A stretch of DNA of 64,000 bases from Dyadobacter sp. CY356. GTDB lineage: Bacteria; Bacteroidota; Bacteroidia; Cytophagales; Spirosomataceae. Shown here one piece after another: positions 1 through 8,537 of this stretch (its first letter is position 1; each line of letters starts with the position of its first letter). The stretch spans positions 62,001 through 126,000 of the forward strand of contig NZ_JAJTSZ010000007.1 in NCBI RefSeq assembly GCF_021440195.1, given 5' to 3'. Both the position numbers and the translations under genes were made by a program. The notes under the pieces were generated by a model that was not told the origin of the DNA, made no database searches, and saw nothing but the letters and a program-made list of their open reading frames with translations.

Positions 1-534
1 TGGTGGTGCGGGGTTGAAGCGGCAAGAATCTACACGACTAAAAATACTTTTGGTCTTACTGGTTTATTTCCAATTTTAGTGAGCCTTTTAATAATGAGTT
101 GTATACTGGCCGTTCCAGTAATTAAGGGTATAATGTTTGAACACAAAAGTTTATCAGAAATAAATTCTATAATTCCATATAGTACTCATCTTCATTTTTA
201 CGGTTCTGCGTTTGTTATTATTATAACTGGACTGATCTGGTGGAATTTCAAATTAAGATATTTTGATATGATATTTGGTTATTTTAAAATATTTGCTCCT
301 GTTTCGTTTGCCATGTATATCATACATTATCCAATCCTATGGCTTAATATTCTTATTTTAGATAATGTATACTTCACAATTATATTCAAGATTGTTTTAA
401 TATTATTTTTAAGTTACCTCCTGGAACAAAAATTCCAACCAGTGGTTTTCTCATTTTCCAAAAGAAAATCTCTTTCCAAACAAAAGGTTTCGACCAAGGT
501 GGATCAAGTGCATGGAAAAGAAAAAGTAGGATAG
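1..534 (+). CDS. acyltransferase 3 family membrane protein, C-terminal part
   Basis: The reading frame is open from the first base, so the 5' part lies outside the window; 177 codons are visible. The protein is strongly hydrophobic with about four membrane segments, and the stretch SFAMYIIHYPILW (residues about 102-114 of the fragment) resembles the late lYliHyPi signature of acyltransferase 3 (OafA/YrhL-type) proteins. These integral membrane enzymes O-acylate cell-surface sugars. The tail after the last helix is short and rich in Lys and Ser. It sits upstream of other polysaccharide genes on the same strand, which fits modification of a capsule or exopolysaccharide. The catalytic N-terminal His region is not visible, so the family call rests on the C-terminal part and on context. 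Confidence 0.65.
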   Translation, partial: WWCGVEAARIYTTKNTFGLTGLFPILVSLLIMSCILAVPVIKGIMFEHKSLSEINSIIPYSTHLHFYGSAFVIIITGLIWWNFKLRYFDMIFGYFKIFAPVSFAMYIIHYPILWLNILILDNVYFTIIFKIVLILFLSYLLEQKFQPVVFSFSKRKSLSKQKVSTKVDQVHGKEKVG

Positions 535-854
535 CAATATACGAAACCAAGATATTTCAGAATTCAAGACAAAAAAACCCTTCCGGAAGAATCTCCAGGT
601 GACTTCGTATGATATTTCCAGATAGAAACGTTTGTTCTCGTATCTTGTCATCAAAAAAATTAGAATCACGCCTCACGAAGATATGGTCAAGACATGTCTT
701 AAAAACAAATTCTGTTAAAACCTGTACAAAAGCCGGATGAAATTGTAACTAATTATTGCACTTTTGCAGGATACGTGCATTAAAAAATCTCAAACAATTA
801 ATCTGTACAGGCTTTTTATGCGAAAATGAGATAATTAATTTAATAGAATTTTAC
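535..854. other. AT-rich intergenic region, no gene seen
   Basis: About 320 bp between the acyltransferase and the acetyltransferase. I see no convincing coding frame, RNA gene or strong hairpin with a T-run. A TTG-initiated extension of the downstream gene into this region is open but adds residues unlike its family. Confidence 0.5.
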
Positions 855-1358
855 ATGGAAAGAAGTTTCAACATTTTTCAGGACTGGGAGCGTAATAAAG
901 GGAACAATAAGGCACGATTCATTTTGTGCTTATTTCGTATAGCCAATCTCGCATCTCTTAATAAATTATACTTTTTTCTTCTTCTTCCTTATAATATGTT
1001 TTACAGACTTTGGGTGGAGTGGATTTTTTGCTGTGAACTTCCCTTCAAAACTGTTGCAGGCAGAGGTCTGGTTATATTTCATGGACAGGCTTTGGTAGTC
1101 AATTGTGAAACAATTATTGGTTCCAATTGTACCCTCAGGCCTTCCACTACAATTGGTAACAAGGAATTATCTGAAGGTATATATTCGGCAAGTCCTATAA
1201 TTGGCAATAACGTTGATATCGGGTCTAATGTATGTATTATTGGGCCTATCACAATTGGTGATAATGTTAAAATCGGTGCCGGGTCGGTAGTAGTCAAAAA
1301 TGTCCCGTCCAATTGCATTATTGCAGGAAATCCGGCCAGAGTTATAAAAACACTGTAA
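855..1358 (+). CDS. serine acetyltransferase-like (CysE/WcaB type) hexapeptide-repeat acetyltransferase
   Basis: A 167-aa protein. The N-terminal FQDWERNKGNNKARFILCLFR resembles the opening of WcaB/CysE-like acetyltransferases found in polysaccharide loci. The C-terminal half is a left-handed beta-helix of hexapeptide repeats (IGSNCTL, IGNNVDIGSNV, IGDNVKIGAGSVV) closing with NVPSNCIIAGNPARVI, typical of acetyl-CoA-dependent O-acetyltransferases. The ATG was chosen because the family-like sequence begins right after it; upstream in-frame codons (from a TTG at 756) are not family-like. Lying between an acyltransferase and a sugar-phosphate transferase, it more likely acetylates a polysaccharide precursor than serine. 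The exact substrate cannot be read from the sequence. Confidence 0.8.
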   Translation: MERSFNIFQDWERNKGNNKARFILCLFRIANLASLNKLYFFLLLPYNMFYRLWVEWIFCCELPFKTVAGRGLVIFHGQALVVNCETIIGSNCTLRPSTTIGNKELSEGIYSASPIIGNNVDIGSNVCIIGPITIGDNVKIGAGSVVVKNVPSNCIIAGNPARVIKTL

Positions 1359-1684
1359 AAAATGATCGTATTGTTTATTTGTCTTGTCAAAAATTAAAGA
1401 ATAGGCAAAGGATATGTATCGGTTAATAATGTATGATATAGAATTCCACGATTAAAATAGTACTGACCTGCTAATATCGCATTTCTTATGCCCGATGCCG
1501 AAATTTATAATCTTAAATTTATTGTAAACCCATCGCTGAAATAGTTGAGACAAGGTTTATTGAGAAATAATCAATTCATAAATTCAAAATATGTAATTTT
1601 TTTTTGTATCAATCTTAAAAATATTATATTTGATAAATTATGTACAAATTTGCATAACATACACCGCTATAATCAATTACACAC
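1359..1684. other. AT-rich intergenic region, no gene seen
   Basis: About 326 bp containing long A/T runs. No TAnnTTTG promoter element with a properly spaced -33 element, no RNA gene and no strong terminator hairpin was found. It probably holds the promoter of the following sugar transferase. Confidence 0.4.
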
Positions 1685-2686
1685 ATGAACAAAACATTTA
1701 TCACTGATAGAACTAGTATCCATCGCCTTCGAAGTAAGACGGCTACCAGCAACGAGGTTCTTATAATTACGAGTTATGATTATTTCCTTCAAAAATATGA
1801 TCTGGCCTTATTGTTGAAAAACTATAAGGAAATTACCTTGATTCCCCCTTCAACAGACGATGATTACCTTTTAAATCATGCAGTAAGTCCTCTTCTTGAC
1901 AAATTTGAGAAGATACACTTAGTTACAAATCCTCAACATGATAGCCGTTATAGTGTGATCTATGAACTGGTAGTTCGTAGAAACAAATCTATAAGAATCA
2001 GCACTGTTTATGATTTTTGTGAGACAGTGCTCAAAAAAGTATATATCCCTCTCAATGTTTCAGAAAACAACCCCAATATCAGTGCTAATCTTAATTTTGG
2101 AAGAAGAGTCCGTTATCCTAAGAAAATTATTGATGTAACAATTTCGGCTTCAATTTTTATGCTTAGTTTGCCTCTTTGGATATTGAGTTATTTTAGAATA
2201 AAAATGGAGTCGCCAGGGCCTGTATTTTACTTTCAGGAAAGGGTCGGAATGGATCATAAAAATTTTGGTTGTATAAAATTCAGGTCAATGCGTCTGGATG
2301 CAGAAGTTAACGGTGCCAGCTTTTCCAAGAAAAAAGATTCCCGAATCTTTTCCTATGGGTCTTTCATGCGCGCGAGCAGGGTCGACGAACTTCCGCAAAT
2401 CATCAACATTTTCAGGAGGGATATTTCACTGATTGGGCCAAGACCTGAAAGGCCTGTATTTACAGAGACATTTGACGAGACCATTCCGTATTATAGCATC
2501 AGACATAACGTAAAACCAGGGATTACCGGATATGCACAGGTTATGTACCCGTATGGTGCAGGGGTTAATGACGCACGGCATAAGTTAATGTACGATCTTT
2601 ATTACATCAAAAAGTGGAGTATTCAATTGGAATTGAAGATTATCTTATTGACAATCTGGGTTATACTTGGAAGAAAGGGACTCTAG
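1685..2686 (+). CDS. undecaprenyl-phosphate sugar phosphotransferase (Bac_transf family), short form
   Basis: A 333-aa protein. Residues about 147-333 form the bacterial sugar transferase domain: a membrane segment (about 150-172), then ESPGPVFYFQERVG, CIKFRSM, ASRVDELPQIINIF, SLIGPRPERP and VKPGITGYAQV, the conserved cytoplasmic motifs of WbaP/WcaJ-type priming enzymes. These move a sugar-1-phosphate onto undecaprenyl phosphate and start repeat-unit synthesis at the inner membrane. The usual N-terminal four-helix membrane region is missing; instead there is a soluble stretch of about 140 residues that may keep part of the nucleotide-binding-like domain. Three Wzi-like genes follow on the same strand, the first 41 bp downstream, so they may be co-transcribed. 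Sugar specificity is unknown. Confidence 0.85.
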   Translation: MNKTFITDRTSIHRLRSKTATSNEVLIITSYDYFLQKYDLALLLKNYKEITLIPPSTDDDYLLNHAVSPLLDKFEKIHLVTNPQHDSRYSVIYELVVRRNKSIRISTVYDFCETVLKKVYIPLNVSENNPNISANLNFGRRVRYPKKIIDVTISASIFMLSLPLWILSYFRIKMESPGPVFYFQERVGMDHKNFGCIKFRSMRLDAEVNGASFSKKKDSRIFSYGSFMRASRVDELPQIINIFRRDISLIGPRPERPVFTETFDETIPYYSIRHNVKPGITGYAQVMYPYGAGVNDARHKLMYDLYYIKKWSIQLELKIILLTIWVILGRKGL

Positions 2687-2727
2687 TCATTAAATTTAAA
2701 ACTTCATATAATTTCCAGTCTATCATA

Positions 2728-4155
2728 ATGAACAAATTACTTACAGTTAATATTATTCTCTTTTTACTTTTAACTGGAAGTATAGTCCAAGCACAGGATT
2801 CCACTTTTTATTTCTCTGCAAATTTACAAGCGGCTGGTGTTAGTGGGAATACACCATTTTGGCTTCAATCGAATCAATATGGTGTAATCCCAAAAAACAG
2901 CTCTTTTGTATCAGGACAATGGGGACTTTACAAAGTCTACAATCCGGGTAATCCACGATTTTTTCAGTGGTCTGCCGGAGCGCAGCTAATCACAAATGCG
3001 GCTAAGTCAAGTTCTCTTTTCTTTACAGATTTATACCTGGCCGGCAAAGTCGGACCAGTTGAAATAAGTGTCGGACAACGGAAAGAAATGATTGGCTTGA
3101 CTGATACAACTTTGACCTCAGGTTCCATATCAATGTCAGGGAACGCACGTCCATTCCCACGTATCCAGATATCAACACCTAATTTTGTTAACATTATTCC
3201 AAAAAATGATATCTTGTCATTTAAACTTTCTTACGCCGACGGAATATTAGGATCAGCTGCAGTTATTTATGGTAATGTTAAAGAAGTACCTAATACTTAC
3301 ATGCACCAAAAGTCATTTTATCTCCGCATTGGAGGATTAAATCATAAACTTAGCTTGTACGGAGGAATAAACCACCAGGCTATGTGGGGAGGCGAAGATA
3401 AGATTTTCACAGGAGGTCTTAAGAAAAGTGAAGCATATAGATATGTGATTTTTGGAAAACCCTGGGCCAACAGCAGAGTTGGGAACCATTTTGGAACCAT
3501 TGATTTTGCAGCGGAATGGAGAGGAAATAACTGGAATATTTTCCTATACCGACAAAATATTTTTGATGATGGGTCTTTGGCAAAACTAACTAATATTGCT
3601 GATGGTTTGAATGGCTTAAGATTTAAAAGAACAAAAATTGATAAAACCGACGAATCACTTAAACTAAATACAATTCTATTGGAATTTGTCTACACCAAAG
3701 AGCAGGGAGGTAGTGTTTTTGATTACGACAAGGGGATTTTTGGTAATGATAATTATTTCAATCACTATGTTTACTCACAGGGGTGGTCTTATCGTGGCAA
3801 CGCACTCGGAACTCCGCTGGTTGCGCCACAAGATATGTATAGGAATGATATCCCCCGAGATACCGCTTCATTTACCGGAAATAATCGTATAACTGCATTT
3901 CACCTGGGATTAACAGCTTCCTGGAAAAAAATAGATTTCTTATTTAAAGGAACTTATTCCCGAAACTTCGGAACGTATAATTCTCCCTTCTCCCCTTCTC
4001 TCAGCCAAACCTCGGTGATCCTTCGTTTGGAAAGACCAGTGTCTTTTTTAAATGGCAGCTTTTTAAATGTTAGCTTATCAGGTGATTTTGGTAAATTGTA
4101 CCCATCCAATTCTGCTCTCAACATCGGATGGCGAAAAATTGGCCTTATTCGTTAA
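2728..4155 (+). CDS. capsule assembly Wzi family outer-membrane protein, copy 1
   Basis: A 475-aa protein with a clear signal peptide (MNKLLTVNIILFLLLTGSIVQAQ). After it comes the motif NTPFWLQSNQYGVIP, shared with the next two genes, and many short alternating stretches ending in aromatic residues, as in a beta-barrel. It matches the Wzi capsule-assembly family (established knowledge: Wzi is an 18-stranded outer-membrane lectin that anchors capsule to the surface). The ATG was chosen because it gives the signal peptide; the frame is open further upstream into the sugar transferase gene, but that would bury it. First of three tandem paralogues. Confidence 0.8.
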   Translation: MNKLLTVNIILFLLLTGSIVQAQDSTFYFSANLQAAGVSGNTPFWLQSNQYGVIPKNSSFVSGQWGLYKVYNPGNPRFFQWSAGAQLITNAAKSSSLFFTDLYLAGKVGPVEISVGQRKEMIGLTDTTLTSGSISMSGNARPFPRIQISTPNFVNIIPKNDILSFKLSYADGILGSAAVIYGNVKEVPNTYMHQKSFYLRIGGLNHKLSLYGGINHQAMWGGEDKIFTGGLKKSEAYRYVIFGKPWANSRVGNHFGTIDFAAEWRGNNWNIFLYRQNIFDDGSLAKLTNIADGLNGLRFKRTKIDKTDESLKLNTILLEFVYTKEQGGSVFDYDKGIFGNDNYFNHYVYSQGWSYRGNALGTPLVAPQDMYRNDIPRDTASFTGNNRITAFHLGLTASWKKIDFLFKGTYSRNFGTYNSPFSPSLSQTSVILRLERPVSFLNGSFLNVSLSGDFGKLYPSNSALNIGWRKIGLIR

Positions 4156-4197
4156 ATAAATAAGCTGACAATCATCTGTGCATTTTGAAATATTTAA

Positions 4198-5652
4198 ATG
4201 CCTGTATATCATTTTATGCGTGAATACATTTTTCTTTTTTGCATTAGTATACTTTCATCTTTTGCTAACGCGCAAGACTCCACTTTAACTTATAGTACCG
4301 CGATTTCTTTGGCTGCGTCTACTGCGCAAACTCCGTTTTGGCTTCGTGCTAATCAGAATGGCGTTGTCCCCGGAAACGGAACGTTTGGTTTGGGACAGTT
4401 TGGCCTCTACAAAAACTACAATACAAATAATCCAAGAATATTTCAATGGTCGGCAGGTGCAGAGTTGATAGCAAATTTTGGAAAATCGGGATATGGAAGA
4501 CGATCAGACTATTTTTTCACCGATCTGTACGCAGCTGGCAAAATTGGACCTGTTGAAATATTAGTTGGGCAAAAAAAACATGTAACCGGGTTAATGGATA
4601 CTACCTTAACCTCGGGATCACTGTCATTTTCTGGAAATGCAAGGCCAATTCCTGGATTTCAGATTTCAATTCCTTCATTTTATCCTTTGGCGTTTACCAA
4701 TTATTTCATCTCAGTTAAAGCATCTTTTGGAGATGGAAGGCTTGGTCCCAGCAATATATCTTATGGAAGTGTACCATCTGTACCTTCTACGTATTTTCAT
4801 GAAAAATCTCTATATTTTCGTTTTGGAAAGCCTTCCGACAGAATAAAGATTTTTGCAGGAATTAATCATCAGGCCAGATGGGGTGGCGAAAGTGAAATAT
4901 CTCCTGTAAGTAAGCTTAATACGATAAATGCATATTGGTACGTAATTTCAGGAAAAACATTCGATTATAGAAAAATCGGATCGCACTTTGGAACGATTGA
5001 TATTGCCGGGGAATGGACAGCAAAAGCATGGACATATCTTTTATATCGCCAAAATATTTATGAGACCGGCTCTCTTTTCAAAGTTACTAATTTTGCAGAC
5101 GGACTAAACGGTATTCGTATACGACGCAATAAACCTTTAATGAAGGATCAAACTTATTTTGATGTTAATTCTTTCCTTTTTGAAGTCGTTGGCACAAAAA
5201 ATCAAACAAACAACTCCCCGTTATCCGGTCTGGCTCTTTTCGATAAGGGCGATTATTACAATTCTTATATTTATTCTCAAGGGCTTTCTTTTAAAGGGGG
5301 AGAAATTGGAACTGCACTCAACCCAAACCAGGATTTGACCGACAAAGTATTACCTAGAAATAGCACAAAATTTACAAATAATAATAGAATTTGGGCCTTC
5401 CATTCAGGTGTAAAAGCTTCCTGGCTAAATACCGATTTACAGTTCAGGGGTACATATTCCCGCAATTTCGGAACTTACATAAATCCGTTTAATTCTGCGG
5501 TCCAACAATTCTCTATGCAATTAAGTGCATCCAAAAAAATGAAATTTTTGAGAAATGGAAGTTTTATTGCCAGTTTTTATTCCGATATTGGCTCACTATA
5601 TCCAAGTTCTTCAAGCTTCGTACTTGGCTACCGTAAAATTGGTTTTTTATAG
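4198..5652 (+). CDS. capsule assembly Wzi family outer-membrane protein, copy 2
   Basis: A 484-aa paralogue of the preceding gene, 42 bp downstream on the same strand. Signal peptide MREYIFLFCISILSSFANAQ begins at an internal ATG (4216), which may be the true start; the upstream ATG adds six residues. Shared blocks with copy 1: TPFWLRANQNGVVPG, FFTDLYAAGKIGPVEI, TTLTSGSLSFSGNARPIP, HFGTIDIAGEW, YRQNIYETGSL and SRNFGTY. Predicted outer-membrane beta-barrel involved in attaching or assembling surface polysaccharide. Copies 1 and 2 resemble each other more than copy 3. Confidence 0.8.
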   Translation: MPVYHFMREYIFLFCISILSSFANAQDSTLTYSTAISLAASTAQTPFWLRANQNGVVPGNGTFGLGQFGLYKNYNTNNPRIFQWSAGAELIANFGKSGYGRRSDYFFTDLYAAGKIGPVEILVGQKKHVTGLMDTTLTSGSLSFSGNARPIPGFQISIPSFYPLAFTNYFISVKASFGDGRLGPSNISYGSVPSVPSTYFHEKSLYFRFGKPSDRIKIFAGINHQARWGGESEISPVSKLNTINAYWYVISGKTFDYRKIGSHFGTIDIAGEWTAKAWTYLLYRQNIYETGSLFKVTNFADGLNGIRIRRNKPLMKDQTYFDVNSFLFEVVGTKNQTNNSPLSGLALFDKGDYYNSYIYSQGLSFKGGEIGTALNPNQDLTDKVLPRNSTKFTNNNRIWAFHSGVKASWLNTDLQFRGTYSRNFGTYINPFNSAVQQFSMQLSASKKMKFLRNGSFIASFYSDIGSLYPSSSSFVLGYRKIGFL

Positions 5653-5775
5653 TTAGTGATATATGTAAAGTGTAATATTTAATAATTTTTATTGTACGAA
5701 TTAATATCTATTTACAAGCAGGCCCTCCCATTTTAATATTATGACACACACTAAAAAAACCATTGAAAGTAGCTT

Positions 5776-7263
5776 ATGAAATCAATTTGCATAACAGTTG
5801 TTTCCTTTTTTGCATTAATTAATTTTAGCAAGAGCTATGCACAGTCAGTACAATTAAACAATAATTATGCTGATTCCACATCCTCATATATTGAAATTAT
5901 TGGATTAGGAGCTTCTACCTCACGAACGCCGTTTTGGCTTCAGGCCAACCAATTTGGAATTGTTCCTCGTACAAGCCCTGCTGGTAGTGTTCGGGCTGGT
6001 TTTGAACATTTCTGGAAGATGTCAGATTCAGGAATAAATACTTGGCGGGTAGGTTTCGGTGCAGAAGCCGTTGGAAATATTACAAAGCAAGAAAATAAAT
6101 TTCTTCTACCACAGGCATTTGGTAGTATTCGATACAAAAAATGGGAATTATTTGTAGGTAGAAAAAAGCAATGGGTCGGATTGGCCGATTCCAGTTTGGG
6201 AACGGGATCATATGCCTGGTCGGGAAATGCGTTGCCAATTCCAAAAATCCAGTTGGGGACAAATGGATTTGTTTCATTGCCATTTACCAAAGATTGGATC
6301 TCTTTTAATGGATTTTATTCAGATGGGGTTTTTGAGAGCAACAGGCCCATTACAAGCCAGCTTAAACTTCATCAAAAGGCAATATATTTCCGATTGGGCA
6401 AAGAAACATCAAGAGTAAAATTGTACGGGGGATTTAATCATCAAGTGCAATGGGGCGGAAAAAGCCCCTATTACACCAAAGATGGGCAAATGCCAAAGGG
6501 ATTTAAGAATTATATTAATGTTGTAACTGGCAAAGCACATACTGATAACCCGACTGCCCAGGACTCGACCGGAAGAGTTGGCAACCACCTTGGATCAGTT
6601 GATTTCGGCCTGGAAATAGAGACATACGGAGCTACCATCATGTTCTATCGCCAAAGTTTGTATGAAGATGGATCTCTTGCATGGTTGAGCAATATCAAGG
6701 ACGGATTAAATGGTGTAACAATTAAGTTAAAAAATTCTTATGGCTCTAACTTCCAGATCAGACATATCGTTCTGGAATTTTTAAATACTAAAAATCAGGG
6801 AGGTCCATTGAATGACATTCAGACTGGCATAAGACAAAACCTGGGTAAAGATAATTATTTCAACAATGCCCAGGTCCGGGATGGCTGGTCCTATTATGAC
6901 AGGACCATCGGAACGCCATTTATTACGCCAACTTCAGACACCAAAGGAAGGTGGCCCAACTACGCGGATAGCTTTACAAGTAATAACCGCGTGAGTGTAT
7001 TTCATATGGGGCTTCGAGGAACATTATTACAGAAAGTATTATGGACTACAAAATTATCCTATTCAAGTAACTCAGGAACATACGATGTGCCTTTCGTAGG
7101 CTCTCCTACTCAATTTTCTGGTTTGATAACCATGCAAGGTAATATCAACATTTTTGGAGGAACAATCCTGAAAGGATCAGTTGCTGCGGATTTAGGCAAG
7201 TTATATGCCGATACTTATGGCTTTACGCTTGGTTTAAGAAAAGAAGGACTACTGAGCAAGTAA
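5776..7263 (+). CDS. capsule assembly Wzi family outer-membrane protein, copy 3
   Basis: A 495-aa paralogue with a signal peptide ending SKSYAQ. It keeps the family blocks (TPFWLQANQFGIVPR, GSYAWSGNALPIPKIQL, GGFNHQVQWGG, YRQSLYEDGSLAWLSNIKDGLNG, GKLYADTYGFTLGLRK) but has a longer N-terminus and several insertions compared with copies 1 and 2. The 123-bp gap before it is AT-rich and larger than the gap between copies 1 and 2, so it may have its own promoter. It closes the polysaccharide cluster; the next gene is convergent. Confidence 0.8.
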   Translation: MKSICITVVSFFALINFSKSYAQSVQLNNNYADSTSSYIEIIGLGASTSRTPFWLQANQFGIVPRTSPAGSVRAGFEHFWKMSDSGINTWRVGFGAEAVGNITKQENKFLLPQAFGSIRYKKWELFVGRKKQWVGLADSSLGTGSYAWSGNALPIPKIQLGTNGFVSLPFTKDWISFNGFYSDGVFESNRPITSQLKLHQKAIYFRLGKETSRVKLYGGFNHQVQWGGKSPYYTKDGQMPKGFKNYINVVTGKAHTDNPTAQDSTGRVGNHLGSVDFGLEIETYGATIMFYRQSLYEDGSLAWLSNIKDGLNGVTIKLKNSYGSNFQIRHIVLEFLNTKNQGGPLNDIQTGIRQNLGKDNYFNNAQVRDGWSYYDRTIGTPFITPTSDTKGRWPNYADSFTSNNRVSVFHMGLRGTLLQKVLWTTKLSYSSNSGTYDVPFVGSPTQFSGLITMQGNINIFGGTILKGSVAADLGKLYADTYGFTLGLRKEGLLSK

Positions 7264-7313
7264 CATTTCCCATAAAAGTGACCATCAAATTACTTTTAGT
7301 GGATACTTTCCTT

Positions 7314-7703
7314 TTACAAATTATTACGAATCGCCTGTGCCAAATCAGCCAGTTCTTCCTGCGACATCTTTATTTTCTTACTAAAATCAGCATCGGACAT
7401 ACTGTTTAATGGAAGTAAATGAATATGCGTATGCGGAACTTCCAGTCCGATCACGCTCACACCTATCCTCAAACATGGTACTGTTTTTTCCAGAGCAGGA
7501 ACAATACTTTTTGCAAAAAGGAAAAGCCGGGTGTAAGTATCATTGTCGAGATCAAATATATAATCAACTTCCTTCTTTGGAATAACCAACGTATGTCCTT
7601 TGGCGATAGGGAATGCATCAAGAAAAGCTAAAAATTCTTCATTTTCAGCGATTTTATGGGAAGGTATTTCTCCGCTGACAATTCTTGAAAATATAGAAGC
7701 CAT
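7314..7703 (-). CDS. HIT family nucleotide-binding hydrolase
   Basis: A 129-aa protein, normal length for the HIT (histidine triad) family. It begins SIFSRIVSGEIPSHKIAENEEFLAFLD, has GHTLVIPKKEVDYIFDL (residues about 36-52), and the catalytic triad HTHIHLLPL at residues 91-99. These cytoplasmic enzymes hydrolyse nucleoside phosphoramidates and related AMP conjugates through the middle histidine. It is monocistronic, convergent with the Wzi genes and divergent from the DUF1080 gene. On its upstream side a TAGTTTTG element (minus strand, 7729-7736) could be a -7 box, although no matching -33 box was found. Confidence 0.92.
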   Translation of the reverse strand: MASIFSRIVSGEIPSHKIAENEEFLAFLDAFPIAKGHTLVIPKKEVDYIFDLDNDTYTRLFLFAKSIVPALEKTVPCLRIGVSVIGLEVPHTHIHLLPLNSMSDADFSKKIKMSQEELADLAQAIRNNL

Positions 7704-7829
7704 TATTTGTTTTGGTTTTTAAATCTGACAAAACTATTAAACGAATTACTTAAACTTTAATAAGATTTTAAGTAATTCCGTTCTTAAAAGTACTTAATAT
7801 TGTGATCCAAACTTTTAAAATAATAGGAT

Positions 7830-8537
7830 ATGAATTTGACAAAATGGCAAGGATATGGCAAAACAGCTGTAATCGCCTTATTTTCAATGGCTCTTCTTGG
7901 AAACGAAGCGCAGGCACAAAAAGGGAAATGGGTGAAATTGTTCGACGGAAAAACAATAACCGGATGGCATAGCTGGCAGGAATCTTCGGTTTTACCTCAA
8001 TGGAAAGTTGAAGACGGCGCGATCGTACTTGCTGACAAAGGTGGAAAAGATCTGGTTACAGATAAAGAATACGGTGATTTTGAACTGGAACTTGACTGGA
8101 AGATCAGTGAAGGTGGCAACAGCGGAATTATCTATCACGTGATTGAAGACAAGAAATACTGCTGTCCATATTCAACAGGCCCGGAAATTCAGATTCTTGA
8201 TGACGTGAAACACCCGGATGCAAAAGCGGGAAAAGATGGAAATCACAAATCAGCTTCTTTATATGATATGCTTCCTCCAAGCGATTTCGCCGCTACAAAA
8301 CCTGCCGGTGAATGGAACAAAGCGAAGATCATTATAAAAGATGGCCATGGCGAAAGCTGGTTGAACGGCAAGAAACTGGTTGAGTTCTCTACCATGGGCC
8401 CTGAATGGGAAAAGCTTGTTGCAAACAGCAAATTCAAAACATGGGATGGTTTCGGTGTATCTCAAAAAGGTAAAATTGCCTTGCAGGATCATGGAAATAA
8501 AGTTTCCTTTAAAAATATCCGGATTAAAGAACTTTAA
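7830..8537 (+). CDS. secreted DUF1080 (3-keto-disaccharide hydrolase-like) protein
   Basis: A 235-aa protein with an N-terminal signal peptide ending NEAQAQ. The mature part opens GKWVKLFDGKTITGWHSW and contains DFELELDWKISEGGNSGIIYHV and ENWNKAKIII-like segments (here EWNKAKIIIKDGHGESWLNG), characteristic of DUF1080. The domain has a concanavalin-like jelly-roll fold; some members hydrolyse 3-keto-glucosides. Likely periplasmic, acting on carbohydrate. Its stop codon overlaps the stop of the convergent helicase gene by 2-3 bases, leaving no room for a terminator between them. Confidence 0.88.
   Translation: MNLTKWQGYGKTAVIALFSMALLGNEAQAQKGKWVKLFDGKTITGWHSWQESSVLPQWKVEDGAIVLADKGGKDLVTDKEYGDFELELDWKISEGGNSGIIYHVIEDKKYCCPYSTGPEIQILDDVKHPDAKAGKDGNHKSASLYDMLPPSDFAATKPAGEWNKAKIIIKDGHGESWLNGKKLVEFSTMGPEWEKLVANSKFKTWDGFGVSQKGKIALQDHGNKVSFKNIRIKEL

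Noticed and set aside
756..854. TTG-started extension of the acetyltransferase
   Set aside because: The added residues do not resemble the family, and an ATG sits exactly at the family-like start.
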